From NCBI GenBank assembly GCA_029532415.1, contig JAQOTA010000053.1, positions 3,968,001 to 4,032,000 on the forward strand: a stretch of DNA of 64,000 nucleotides, read 5' to 3'. The notes under the pieces are model-generated. The model did not search any database and was not told the DNA's origin. It saw only the letters and a program-made list of their open reading frames with translations. This stretch comes from Marasmius tenuissimus (taxonomy: Eukaryota > Basidiomycota > Agaricomycetes > Agaricales > Marasmiaceae). Positions 22,124 to 34,710 of the stretch are shown piece after piece. The first letter of the stretch is position 1. Every line of letters begins with the position of its first letter. A program made the position numbers and the translations under genes.

Positions 22124-25076
22124 CTGTGCCGGGAGCCTTGACCTTCGCGATGTAGCTAGATATTACCCAGCAACGTTGCCATGCGACGACCTCCCTGTTC
22201 CCAACTTTCTTGACCGACTGCTCGCGTTCCTGCTATGCTCTTTGTAATTCAGTCTTGCGCCTCTTCCTTGTTTGCTGCACGTTGTATGATGTTTCGTCAG
22301 CGTTGCTGACGAGCTACCCATGCCTTTACCACTCTGGCTCGCTGCTTCTTTTGCCTCGCCTCCTTGCTTGTTCTCTGTCCAGACCTCACTGCTGTCTCCA
22401 GCGTCATACCTACTGCGATCATCGATCTGTAGGTGTGTAACTTGACTTCACCGAATGCAACTTGCTCCAAGCGGTATAATGTTACCAACCCTGACGTTGA
22501 GGCCCGCAGCTACTCGACGCAATTTGCAATGGTTTGGCAGCATCGCTCTCCCAGACAGCGGTCGAAGTCCTGTTCATCCCGTTCCGCGACGTTAGGACGA
22601 AAGCGGGACGGTTGACTTTGTGGTGGAAGGAGAGCTTGTACTGGCCAAGAACCAAGTCCTTTCCTCCTTCCGGGATAGGACACATAGGAGACGGCAGTCC
22701 TCTGAGAGGCCATGTTTTGGGCGTCGAAGGCCTCCCCTTAGGCTTGCGTTTGCGACACTGAGCTTGTGCTGAACTGAAAACTGGGAGAACGTGCTCAGGA
22801 GGTCTCGTTTCATACCTAATGGCCCTTGAGTTCTATTGCGGCGCGAGATGGTCCCGATCCGTCGAGCTCAATTAACTCTTGAAAGCCGAGGTAGGCTTCG
22901 CGATGGGGATCATCATTCTTTATGAAAGTAGTCTTGACCACTCACGATGTAACTCCTCAAGCCCCGCGGTTCCGATTGACTGGCGTAATTACTGCTCGTT
23001 ACGGCCACTCAAGAAATTCCCGAGGAAGCGGAGATGGGAGAATATGAAGGTTGTTGTCGTGCGCTGCAGCTCGAGAAGGGTGACGGGAGCCTATCGATTG
23101 GGAAAAGGCGAAGTCTGCTGCTGTCGAGCCTCGCCAATCGCGGCAACGTCGGTTTTATTCCTTTGTTCAAGTCGCCCCGGCTGTAAGGCATACAGCTTCA
23201 CAGGTTAGCCGAAGCAGAACGGGTGCGACAAACGAACGCTCTCTCTCCGAGAATGAGGGCCATTCATAGAAATCTTTGAATGTCACCATTGCCGGGCACT
23301 TTTCAATACTGATTGAGCGAGATATGACATGACAGAAGGTCTGTAGGTCGCTTATAGTCCTTGTCTTGTACGTCTACTCATACGTATGCCAGTGAATCAT
23401 TCCATAGGGAGGCTCTGCGTTTATTGAGCGTCCGCTTCTATTGTTAGGGGGCCGAGACCGTGCAAGGACACCCAATGTCGAAAATCCCTCTAACACCATC
23501 ACCACTTACCGTCCTTCTCCACTACAAGTCACTTGAATTTCACTGTCACCCTGTGTTTCTTCACGATTTCTTAGAAAACGAAATGGAAGCACAAGGTTAT
23601 TCCACAGCTGCGCAGGACGCCCATCGGTTGAAGGACTCCGCCGTGATGTCTGCGTGGCTATGACGAGGACTCGGAAGACGGGTGATCTTCTACAAGTCAC
23701 GGTCAAGTCCAGGCTAGGAAATGAACCCGCGATCCGTCTTTTTGCCTACAGCGCGACAGCAAAGTCACCGCAGTTCCCACAGTGTCACCGGCATGGCGTT
23801 TTTTGCGAACGACACAACACGAGGCGACTCGGAGTTTGACTGAGTATCCCCGGCGGGGTCTGGGAGTTGGCAAGCACCTTGAACCTTTCCATCCTGGATC
23901 AGATTGCCTCCCAGTATGGGTCTTTAACCAAAGTTGGCCTCCATCAACTTCGACTTTGGCAAAGAACAAGTTTTGATTCTTCGCCACTTCTCCGACGTTC
24001 ACCACCCTTTCCGATTGCAAATTTGAAAGTCCCAGCTGATCGACTCACATCCCCGCCGGCAAGAATGCCGCCAACTCGATCATCTACCCCGCTCATGCCG
24101 GCGGCCATGTTTGCGTCAGCTCGAACCTCGCACTCGCACAAAATTCCTGGTTAAGCAAGTAACGAATTCACAAGTTCCTAAAGACCGTCGGGATTACCCA
24201 GGTAAGAGTGATAAAAAGTCAAACAATGTTAGCGGTAAAACGGAAGATAAATGGGCAAAGGCTGGTATATGAAACTCGGTTTCGCCCATTGTAGAGGAGG
24301 GAAAAACCGAAGTGCAGGGGAGGAGTGTTCACATGCATGCATCAACCTGCAAGCCTGTACTCCAGGCGAACCTTTCTACAACCCCCTTTGGACCGCTCTG
24401 AGCCCGAGCAAATGTCACGGAAAGGCGGATGGCGTTTTAGGTGGCACTCAACCATACAACCGGCGAAGCTTGATCATCTTTTGCGTAGCGACAGTTTAGA
24501 ATTTAACCACCGAAATGAGTCGGGCTCGAGAGAGGATGAATTGTACTACATACATATGAAGTATACAGCCGCAACAATTCTGAATTATCCTATACGTGTA
24601 CAATATACAGCGATTGAAGCGGGAGGGAGAGGTAAGTTGACGATAATGGCGAAGAAGTGAAAAATCAATACACGACGTGGCCTCGATCGAGGTCCTTCCA
24701 CAGACATTAAAAGAAAAGAAACGTCTAAAGGAAGACAAGTGCCAATCGTCTCCCGGTATATGAATGGGGACCAGAGCAAAAGATTATCAGCATGTACAGC
24801 ACCTGCGGCGCTAGTCCCACGATGAACGAGGAGATGACTGTCAGTGTTCTGTCAATTGTACAGCATCTCAGCATCAAGAGGGATCAAGAGAATACTCGTT
24901 GGAAGTATGTGACATATGCCCATTTCGAGGCGACAATCCGAAGATCACTGAGACCAGCGCCGGGCGGCAAGCAGACCGCGCCAACGTGCGCGACGATCAT
25001 TGATTTGTGATTGAATGTAATGTGGGGGAAGGTCGGGCAACAGGGCGACAGGGGCCTGGATTCCAGTCGATCAGAC
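22124..25076. other. Gene-poor region with coding-like minus-strand remnants
   Basis: About 2.9 kb has no gene model I can close. On the minus strand at 22261-22813 three overlapping frames each look partly protein-like (GKDLVLGQYKLSFHHKVNRP; LYRLEQVAFGEVKLHTYRSM), as if a spliced or frameshifted gene had decayed, but no splice set gives one continuous protein. Frames at 23703-24020 minus and 24325-24660 plus have no motif. Confidence 0.35.
22297..22813 (-). pseudogene. Possible decayed protein-coding sequence
   Basis: The candidate pieces are 22813-22592, 22685-22482 and 22488-22297. They lie in different frames on the minus strand and are separated by stops without consensus splice signals. 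Some parts are Lys/Arg-rich and helical (GQRTSKEARQKKQRARVVKA). I do not recognise the source; it may equally be chance. Confidence 0.2.
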
Positions 25077-26485
25077 TCAGCGTCTGAGTGTCCCGTAAGT
25101 TGAAACGGGGGATTCAGACGGAGAAGAACAAGAGGAAGTGGAGGCGGAGGTAGGGGTTGGGGGTGGCAATGAACGAATGTCTGACTGTGGGTGGTACCGA
25201 GACGCACTGAAATCGGAAACAGGTTGCAAGCGGTAGAGACTGTGAGAGGAAGACGATCCTTGATGATGGTAGCTAATTCTGGAGGGGTGCCTCACATCCT
25301 CCATCATCTCGTCTTCATCCTCTGGCGCAGACTCGGCGTCCTCGTCAGAGTCCCCGCTTAAATATGGCAGGGTATTACCCGTCGGCGGCCAAGGCGAGTC
25401 GGGATCCGTCGCTCCCCGTCTGGAGCGGCCCGCATGAGTGGAGACCGTATCTGGGCGGAGCACGAGAAAATCACGGTTCGCAGGTGCAGGGGGAGAGGAA
25501 GGGGAATGATGAAGATCTACCCGGCGCTGTCGCCTCCTTGGAGCAGAGGAATGAGAACCTGACGAAGGGTCAGCAACTTTCCCTTGTGAAGGGTTGCTGT
25601 GATTTCTGTAATGACGGCGCATGTTTGAATTCACGTTGAATTCACGTCCACAGTTGGGATATGGGCATCGGAAGGCTAATCATCAACGGCGAGAAGATGA
25701 GCAAATCGACGTCGTAAAACGGTTAAATACGGAGAACGATGACTTACGAGTGGCACCTGTATGAGTGTTCATATGGATACGAAGACTGCTCGGACGGTTG
25801 AATCGTTTATGGCATGTGGTGCAGATATGTTTCTTGTCATCACCAGCGTCGTCTGACAGGTCTTCAGGGGATGATTGGTACTGGACATCCGAGGGGGAGG
25901 GGGAAGATGGAGAATAGTTGTGGCGAATCGTGGGATGCGAGTCCTTACTCGGCGGATAAACGTGTTCGGATGTGTCCGATGCGGAGGGCTTGACTCGGAA
26001 CGCAGGAGCGCTCCCATTCGCGACGTCAAGGGGTCGGCTTGAGCCAGGTATGTTGGATGTGCGATTGGGCAGTGTGGCACTGGATGCGATATGCTGGAGG
26101 GTAGGCAAAGAAGGATCCGATCGCCATACGTCAAAAGAGACAAAACCACCACTAGAACGTTTTGTGGGGTCTCTCGATTCTAATGGGTTGTTTCTCGGAG
26201 AGTGAGGTTTTGAACTCGTTGCGTCCTGTTTACCACGCGGTCAGCTTGTAACCCGTGGAGGCATTGGATGTGATAGAGCCTCACCAGAGAGGATGTTGAC
26301 GCGTTCACACTCGCTATACTGAGCCGTAGAGCAGGGGAAAGTCTCATCAGATGCTCTAACAACACCAGAGTGAGATCGACGGTGGCATGGGTGAAGACGA
26401 ACAACGAACCAGGGAACATTTCGTGTATACTTGGAAGGGAGACCATAACAGGCGATGAAGGGGAGGTTGACGTCGAAGAAGGCAT
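25077..26485 (-). CDS. Two-finger C2H2 zinc-finger regulator
   Basis: The model uses exons 26485-26285, 26225-25748 and 25675-25077, giving 425 residues. Two linked C2H2 fingers lie in the middle: CTTCHKRFNRPSSLRIHMNTH (C-x2-C-x12-H-x3-H) and, after the linker TGATPFR, CPYPNCGREFNVNSNMRRHYRNH (C-x4-C). A 72-bp intron splits the linker exactly between the fingers. This tandem is a well-known fungal type in which the two fingers bind one short DNA site; function in transcription is inferred. The N-terminus holds SLPSIHEMFP, often seen near the start of this family. The rest is Ser/Pro-rich with an acidic patch (DSDEDAESAPEDEDEMMED). The start at 26485 is the first ATG in the open frame. A 96-nt stretch (26409-26314) has intron-like ends (GTTCGT...TATAG) but can also be read through, so the N-terminal length is uncertain by 32 residues. 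Confidence 0.85.
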
Positions 26486-29400
26486 GATCGCGAAGGGTAT
26501 GATGGGGGATCCGTTAGACAAGGATTTTCGAGGCGGTTCAAATATGGTTTTATATATGGACCGAACTTGGTTTGAACGGTTAACAAAGAAAAGGCCGAGA
26601 GCGCCAAGTCACTTACGGTCTGAGATTCAGTCAGGCACGTAAGCGTTTGAGAAGGTTAAGACGGCTATGACCATCTGTATCCACTCCGAGGACTAGAGAA
26701 TGGCAGACATACTAGTACACGTTGTAAGAGAGGAAGTAGAGTTATACGTACGTTCTTATCTCAAAGGAATAGGCTTGCTACTTAGAGCCACCTTACGACT
26801 CTTGCGAGTAACTAGCACTTCCGGTTCCCCCGAGGCACCCTGCTTTAGAAGGATCGGCGTGAATCAATAGACTGCGTGGAGAAAAATTTACGTTACCATC
26901 TCCTTTCTCAGATAAAGGTCCCTGTCGATTTGCGTTTCGTTTCCAAACTGGTTCAAATATAATGTTAACATATGATCTGACATTGGGCGGTTTCCCTGCC
27001 GCCAGTCTCGGCGTCCATGAAGAAATGGCCGCGATTGTTATCATGGCGTCGCCTGTTATACCTGAAACGTGATGAGTCGCTCGAAATCAATGTAAAAAAC
27101 GCGGAATACCTTCCGAACCTCTAGATAGGTAAGTCTGTAAGCGACGGGCTAAAGCATAACAATCGTTCGGACTAAGCGAGTCACATAGTTCATCCGAGGT
27201 TTCGCATGAATCCAGGCCACACGTGTGGGGGAGGAGACGATCTCTAAAGAACGTCCAGTGAAAGAATGTCTGCGGCAAACTCAGAAAGGTAGGTGGTTAA
27301 CAGCTGGCAGGTCGGCAAATTCCGAGTTCGATACCTAGGACCATTTAAACTCCGATTCAATTCCCATCCTCCCGCTTCAACCCAGAACAGAACCAAAGCT
27401 GCGAACCGGGTCGTCCTTGTGATCTGCATCTGCATTCCCTCTTGTTCTGCGCTCAGGTTCTCCCGGCGCAGGCGCTTGTTCGTGCATCATAGAACTCGCT
27501 ATTGCGCTCCCGCCGTGATGAGGCTTGGTGAGAATTCCGATAGCTGAAAGCGTAACCAGTCTCTTGTCGAAATGTCGGTCGGCAACTAGTTATTTTCCCC
27601 GCTCCGATGTGCTCGCTGGATTTTCTGTGGCACTCAGAACGAGGCTCCCACGTAATGGGCACACTGGCGAATAAATCGCGAGCTTGCTGCGAACTTCCGT
27701 GAAGCTCTTTTGGAAGTTGTGGAAACCGAAGGCGCGTTGTGCAGTACTAGAAGGTCATCGGATCGAGGTCTACGCTTTCAGAGGCTTTCGGCCTGCAGGA
27801 CCTGTGGATGTGCTCATTGTTCCTGGCGCTCTAATTTCCCAGACTCGTATGCTCCCGTAGGTCATCTCAACTTCCCTCAGTTCTTTCGTGCTTCGTTAAC
27901 GCCGATGATCGATCAAAGGACGTTAGATAGACTGCAAAAAAATTTGTACAATGTGCAACGCCAAGGAACCGACGGGGTAAATCACTCCCCGAAAGAAAAA
28001 GGGCATATCGGATGATTGCTCCCTCAACCAGTCGTTGATCATTCGGTCGTAACCTTAGAACTCAAGACTGGCGATGTTCAAGCGAAACTATAAACAGCAG
28101 ATCTGTCAGTGTGGTTGACCCCCTGGTGCAGTGGTGGTGACGGGACTCCAATACCGGGCATGGGTCTCAGCGTCTCCGAAGACTGGTAGGTATATCGCCT
28201 GAGATCTGGGCGCTGGCCACTGTGGAGATCCCTTGGGCTCTGGGAGACCCAATGCGGTAAGGACTCCTGCCTGGTGCTAGCCTTTCCACACAGAGGTGGT
28301 CTTCGCGTCATATTCTCGACCCAGTTCCCGCGGCGTTCCTGATTCACGTACTCAGACAGTAGGAGGCTCCAATTCTGCTCAGCGGGCAAGAGGAGTGTAA
28401 GGACCCTCCGTCATCAGTGGGGAGTTTCGGCTAATCTGCAGAGACCGCGTGTGCGCAGCACAGCGGGAGGATGGGAAGGCAGGGGTGGGGAAAAGAATCG
28501 CCAAGGTGACCTCTGGGTCGGGCGTGGAGCTGTCAGCGCTCAGGATGGCTAAGATACAGCGCTTCACGCTAGACCGTGTGGGTCTCTCCAAGGCTGCCTG
28601 AACGTCCAAGAACCCTGTTTTCGATGCAAATCCCAGTCCCCTGACGCTTTGCCCATCTGACTTCACCTTGACTGGCTACAGACAATGCCAGGTACCTTTC
28701 CCATCCCATGCACGCTATTTACGCTGTCTTGTCTGGTTCCCGGGCCTTTCTTCTGATACTGCTGTTAATCCTGATTCGTTGCGTATTCAGAGAACTTCCC
28801 GAACAGCAATAAGAAATACGCCGATGTAGGTCAAAATGCCGCGCTGTAGCCACGAGTTTGATAATCTCCATCTGTGCATGATATCGGTCGGCGCGAACCC
28901 GCCGAGAAACGTGTTTTACAGGTCACGTAGGAAAGATTCTTCAGTACACTCCGGACGTCGCGCGGTCTCGGTCGGTCCTCGTATGCATGTAGCTCTCCAT
29001 GAACTTTTCAATGTTGTCCACGTTCGGCTGGTGAGTAATACACTGCTTCTCTTCGTTGCCAGTAGTTCTCATCGGTCGGGAGATAGACGCATTGAACTCT
29101 AGATCCATTGAAGCTAACCAAGTGGCACCCGGTTCTTCAAGTGTCTTCCTGCTTTCAGATATGCGTAGATGTCCTGAAAGTCTTTGGCTTTGAACCAACT
29201 CGGCCTTCAAACATCGATTGTACTTTCGATCAGGGAAGCTTTCGGCATCCAAAGCTGCCTTTCGTGGATTCCCTCGGACTTGGACTCGTGGACTTCGTTA
29301 TATGCCCAACAGCAGCACTCCTAGACATCAACCTCGCCAATCGACGATTTGTTCAGGAAGCGGTGAATTCTTGTACTGAGTTTATTGAAGACTGATCATT

Positions 29401-30340
29401 CGTTTCTCTCGAGTCCGAAGAACTCGGCGGCTACCCCTTTATAAAACGCCGGGAGATTTGTACGGGGGGGATTTGTAGAAATGAGACTAGTTGGACCCTC
29501 ACCCCCTTCCCCCCTTGGCCCAGCCTTAGCCCTAGCCCAGTCGTCGCATGGGAGACGCGAGCTCCACACCCTCCTATAGATCTGCGTTCGACTTTGTTGA
29601 GTTCCTTTGACCCAGTCGCTTGGCAATCTTATTCTTTAACCACCTGCTAGCGTCGTCAAGATCCACGAAGGGCAGGAGTGCGCAAGCGCCAGTTACCGGT
29701 GCCCGCACCATCCTACGGGACTCGGCAGATAGTAAGGTTGTGGCTCTACCGTGCTAACGGCCCATCCTACGATCCTAACCACACGGTTGGGAACCACCTG
29801 ATTGGGTGGCAGGGGCATGCCTGAGCGACTAAAAACGAGGGACTCGACAATTGATTTGTACATCTCGGTCCCTACTACTACAGAGCAAAAACATGTTCGC
29901 GTTGCCTCCAATCTCATCGTCTTTCGCTCCAATAGGATGACAGGAGGACCACTCCGAGAGTGAATCCGGACGGAGGGAACACTATTATCCCGCTTGCTTC
30001 CCGGAAATTAGCACGGTATCAGCACAAGTTCGATAGGGGTGCTTCTCCCACTGTGGCTGAAGCTTTGTTTGTACCACTCGCGATTCGCCGGAGACCAAGA
30101 ATTCACCCAAAATGTGCTTACCGAACAGGGGTAGGACGGTTTTGGTGCTTTTCGTGACAACGGAATGGCATGAGAATTCTTGCTCGGCGAGTAGGCGATA
30201 ATGACATGTTCTGGAGTAATACTCATGCTACTCTCGTCACCTATAGCACATATACTACCACGCGTCCTGATTGGTTCGCTTTCCGGCATGCCAGGCGACT
30301 TGGACTTGAAATGGGGTGGTAAAACAAGGTTTGAGCTTGA

Positions 30341-30811
30341 TTAAGTAGAGTGCAAATCCCCCGGGCGCAGTAAGCGGAGCTTGCGAAGCTTTCTGATTTG
30401 CAAGAAGCTTGAGCGAGTGCTGGAATGACATACATATGTGATGGTTATAGCCCAGCGACCTTCTACAGCGGTGATGGCTTTATGTCTGCCGAGCTTCGCG
30501 CAAACTTCTTGGACGCCTCTTGAGATGTCGTGCTCTAGTATGGGAATATGATGAAATGGAGGTTGAGATTGAACAAATATAAAACCGTGTGGAACAACGG
30601 TCCGAGAGAGGTTATAGCCGGCTAGCGAAGATATGAAAGGATGAAAGTTAAGGAAGGTAAGGTCGACCTTACCGATGAGGTCGGATTGCATGCCAACGTT
30701 GTCGAAGATTGAAAGGCAGATCATCACAAAGAAGGAAAGGTCGCTTTTCTCTTGAAGGAGAAGGTAGGTGAAGGCACTATGGTTGAACGTGCTACACGCT
30801 TTTGAATACAC
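30341..30811 (-). CDS. Weak candidate coding stretch, unresolved
   Basis: The minus strand is open for 156 codons and begins without an ATG. It contains a hydrophobic segment (SFFVMICLSIFDNVGMQSDL) followed by a possible GTAAGG donor, then EHDISRGVQEVCAKLGRHKA further on. This reads more like protein than neighbouring frames, but no upstream or downstream exon joins to it and I know no family. It may be a relic. Confidence 0.2.
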   Translation of the reverse strand: MYSKACSTFNHSAFTYLLLQEKSDLSFFVMICLSIFDNVGMQSDLIGKVDLTFLNFHPFISSLAGYNLSRTVVPHGFIFVQSQPPFHHIPILEHDISRGVQEVCAKLGRHKAITAVEGRWAITITYVCHSSTRSSFLQIRKLRKLRLLRPGDLHST

Positions 30812-33220
30812 CTGAACGGTGTTTAATGTTGTGACTGGCAGCTTGATGTTTCAATGTACCTTCTTGAGACAGCTTTGAGTCTCGATTAGTTAACCGGTAT
30901 GTTGAATATTGAGTGTCCTGTTCATCCTGAGGGTCTCAAATCGCGCCCATGTCGGAGATAACAGTAATGTCAAGTACTAATGGGAGAGATGGCAGGCCGA
31001 CGTCAAGGTCGAAAACGTCAGAAATACCTCTCCGTGCATTCGGGATAAGAAAAAGCACCTCCATTGAGTTATCTGTGGGACGCAGATCCCCTTCACCATT
31101 GGAATTCAGCGGAGTTACATGTAACATAACTTCTAAGGATAGAGAGCAGCTCTCGTGTACTGGTGGTCAATCTCAAAGGCATACTACTGACTTTGTCCTG
31201 ATTGAATTCTTCTGATGTTATCCCGTCATGGTGACTTTCGCCCCAATACGGTCGGAGACAGGTCAATGAGGGGGCCTAATGGAAAGACGATGATCGGAAT
31301 GAGCAAGCTAAAATGTGAGAGGGCCTATTTTTCCGTGCCATAGAAAGTTTTCCCCTTTCCTTCCATCTCCTTGCTCATTATTGTAATGGGTCGACAACGC
31401 CGTATAAACGAGACTGGTTAGAAACTTGCTTATTCGGGGAGCGTGGACTCATCCAAAGCGGTAATGCAAGATAGAAGAGGTGGGTTCATTTGATGCGGTG
31501 TCATCATCCAATACGAGTACGATGGGACAGTTGTGGGACAGTGAAGAGAGGGAGTTGAGTGGTAGACTCGCGTGTGACTTGGAGGAGAGCACTGGACCCG
31601 GTTCGAGAACGCTCATCACGTAATCACTAACACCTTGCACAACCTCTACCAACAGTAACGACGGTGACCAACTTGCACCGTCAGACGCAAAAATATCCTC
31701 TCGTTAGCAACTTCTCCATTTGCATACGGAATATACACAGGGTTGTGCCATCGAATATCCCTATTCAAGGACTAAGACTCTGACGACGAAAGGTTAGGCT
31801 CCTAGGTGAGAATCATTCAACCCTCGACTGGGTCGACTCGGACCTCTCGGAACCCATGGAACAGCGACTCACTTGAGGTCGCTAGGAGGAATATTGCGAA
31901 TCTCTCAGAGGTCTTTGTTGCTCGATATCATGTACAATGACATGCTTAGCCCGGTTAGCCCGGTCACTCTCTATCCTACATCAATCAACAATGCTTCACA
32001 AACCAAGAGGGCATGATACCATGCTGTATACATTGGCCGCTATGGAACTGATCAAGGACGACTAACATCTTCGGAAGAAGGCCAAGATACTTGATCATCA
32101 CAAGGACATTGCTCAGCGACCTGTGCACATTGCATACGGCCCTCCTCCATCAGCTTCTCTAAATCTCAACTCTGTCCCACTCCCACCCGCATGCAATTAG
32201 GGCTTGAGATGTGATGATCAGGCCCATCCAAGCGGTCTCTGTGGCTACCAGGCAACTTTGTTTACTGCTCTTCGATAAAAATGCATCGCACCAGACCACT
32301 CTGCACTCAACAAGGCCCGAACTTGGCTGTATCGCTTTGGCTTGCATACCGGATGTCAGGGGCTCTGTTCCTCTTGGGGCTCACTCGTCGTCGAGATCAG
32401 CCCGGAATATGATGGAGTCTGATCTCTCACGTATCAAGAAGGAAATCAGTTCCTCCATCATCTATGGCAGGGAGAACGGCTCCGCAAAGAATTACAACGA
32501 TCTCAGCCAGTCCCAGCCTCGAACAATTTTTGATCTTCAACCGCCCACGGATTGCAACGGATACTTGGCTCTCGACGGCTAATTGACAAAGGAGGCCTCT
32601 CCAGAACCCACACGCGCGGTATAGATCTTACTATAAGAGCCGAGTCGATGAAGACGAGTGTGATATCCGCAGACGTAAGGCTTAGGCTTCTTAGGACTTC
32701 GAGATCGAAAACTCACGCAGACGTACCTTTTCGCATGCTCATCCTTGTTTCCTAGTGTGGATACCAGTAGATACCAGTTCCACGTACCCACGTACCGTGC
32801 TATTTGAGAATTGAAAGCTGATCAGATGGATGGCGTTGTGTTGATCTCCTGATGGTTGTCAAACCGGGCATCAGTCTGGTGACACTCCGTTATTATCTCG
32901 TCCCTGTCGAACGAATTGTAGAACTTGGGGCAGAACTATTGCATACTTTTATACGAAACGAAATGTGTTATTGTTATCGTTCTTGTCAGGGTTGATACTC
33001 GTCGCTTCCCTGCGTAGGGGAGTGACGAGGGATGGATAGAAAAGCTCAATCATTGCAGCTTGCGGCTTTCGAGGATCTCATCAAGATTTTTATTCTATAG
33101 TACACAGGTTTGCTCTTGGATTTACCTGCCATGGAAACATAGGTCCCAAGGCAATTGAGATCGCTTGCCAATGTATATCGCTCCATCATTCGCCGATGGG
33201 CGATGAGAACAGGTGGGAAT

Positions 33221-33230
33221 TAATATATAG
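33221..33230 (+). promoter_or_regulatory. Possible TATA box of the peroxidase gene
   Basis: TAATATATAG lies about 91-100 bp upstream of the ATG at 33321, in an AT-rich patch. Distance and sequence fit a core promoter, but the transcription start is unknown. Confidence 0.35.
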
Positions 33231-33320
33231 TTCAAAGTAGTTTAAAAACGGCTCTGGAGGTCCATTATCGACTCACCCACTCCCTTCTGCTTCAACTTCA
33301 TTTTCCGACTGGTTCTGAAA

Positions 33321-34438
33321 ATGCCGAGCTTCTACGGAACCTTCTACAACACTAAACTCCAACCAGTGTCTCCCCATGGGTCCACCACCGTGTCCCGAGG
33401 TACTTGCCCAGTCGCCAGACATGCCCCGGGAGGCACTCACGAGTATCGGGAACCCAATTTCGCCGAAGGCCACGTTCGTTCCGTCTGTCCAGCCTTGAAT
33501 GCAATGGCCAATCACGGATACCTGTGAGTCTGCTCTCTCGACGCAACCCAATCGATGCATGATACTGACTTTGATCCAAAATGTGTTCCAGTCCCCGGGA
33601 TGGTCAAAACATCACTTTCACGACTCTCTTCTGTGGCCTCAAGGCCTGCTATGGGTTATCCACACCCCTTGCCTTCCTACTTACCCTCGGGGGCTTTCTT
33701 ATTATTAGGCGATTCCCCGTACAACTTCCTTTCGGTCTGGGAAACAAACTACGCGTCCACGATGTCGACGGATGTCGGAGTGTCCAGGGTGCAATTGACT
33801 TGCACCACATTAATCTTCACGGCGGCGTAGAACACGACGCAAGTCTGGTGCACGTTGACGTGAAGAAGGGCCAGCTGTACCCTCCGATATTCATCCGCGA
33901 GGATTGGCTAACACATCTCGTTGGGGACATTAGCCCAGAAGTGAGGGGATATTCGCGATCATCCTCCCCGTCTCCACCGGAAATACTCGTACACCACCCC
34001 GACTCGGACAATGAGGACTCCGGGATGAGAACCTTGGCTCCTACCCGAGCGCACAGTCGAGCATCGTCTATAACGCTCGCCTCTGACTGTGGCTCTGGAT
34101 GGCGGCTATTCACCTCCGACCGATACCAGAATACGCTCGTAGACGCGGCTGACGTGGGTCGTATGAGAGCGAGACGTCAGATGGAAATTCAGCCTAAAGT
34201 ATTAGACGGCATTCATGCAGAGATCGCCAGAGGAGAGATGGCGATTATACTGGGTGTCTGGGAACAGACAAATGGTACGAAGAAAGGCGCACCTCTTCCC
34301 GACCTTCTGAACTGGTTGGGAACTGAACAACTGCCAGAGAGCTGGGAGCCTACGCATACTGAAGGTCTTATCGACGTCTTTTTCAGAAGTCGAAAGATTC
34401 AGGCTGTGGCAGAAGAAATAGAAAAGACAAGCTTATAG
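33321..34438 (+). CDS. Heme-thiolate peroxidase (chloroperoxidase/peroxygenase family)
   Basis: Exons 33321-33523 and 33592-34438 (68-bp intron) give 349 residues. The heme-thiolate signature is SVCPALNAMANHGYLPRDG: Cys56 is the expected axial heme ligand, in a V-C-P rather than the usual P-C-P. The second signature GVEHDASLVHVD, with Glu148, corresponds to the E-H-D segment that binds the Mg ion and heme propionate side in this family. Such enzymes use H2O2 to oxidise or oxygenate, and some to halogenate, organic substrates. No N-terminal signal peptide is visible (the start is MPSFYGTFYN), and a hydrophobic run (LSTPLAFLLTLGGFLI) lies just after the heme segment, so this is not a classical secreted long peroxygenase; a membrane-associated or intracellular form is possible. 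The C-terminal 200 residues carry a Ser/Pro/Asp-rich insert. The gene is convergent with the aldolase-like gene, 272 bp apart. Confidence 0.88.
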
Positions 34439-34710
34439 AATGTCTCGCATCCACACTCCTTCCGTTCAATCTTATTAGTAACACACACCTACTTATTTAT
34501 GGAATATTTATAGGAATATCTATTCGGGAGAGTTAGCATTTATTTAATCACACAACTGTAGTACATAGCACCCACCAACCTTGAACGTGTATCAATACTA
34601 TTTATGAAGTTTGGCATCCCCCAGCTCGAAGCAGTCAGATCAGTGATCCGGGGGTCGAGCTCGAGTTCCGTAACGAGACGCATAGGATTGAACAACTCGG
34701 GCTGACAAGC

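Larger units (their letters stand above)
26486..33320. other. 6.8-kb gene desert
   Basis: No gene model could be closed between the C2H2 gene and the heme-thiolate peroxidase. Open frames are many but short. The least implausible ones are 27710-28015 and 28836-29395 (plus) and 30341-30811 (minus). Around 28100-28680 GC content rises and the sequence contains a pol III A-box-like string (TGGTGCAGTGG). Short direct duplications occur at 31952-31966 (TTAGCCCGG) and 32757-32795 (GATACCAGTA, CACGTACC). I found no terminal repeats or transposase motif, so any mobile origin is unproven. The last 100 bp contain the peroxidase promoter. Confidence 0.5.
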
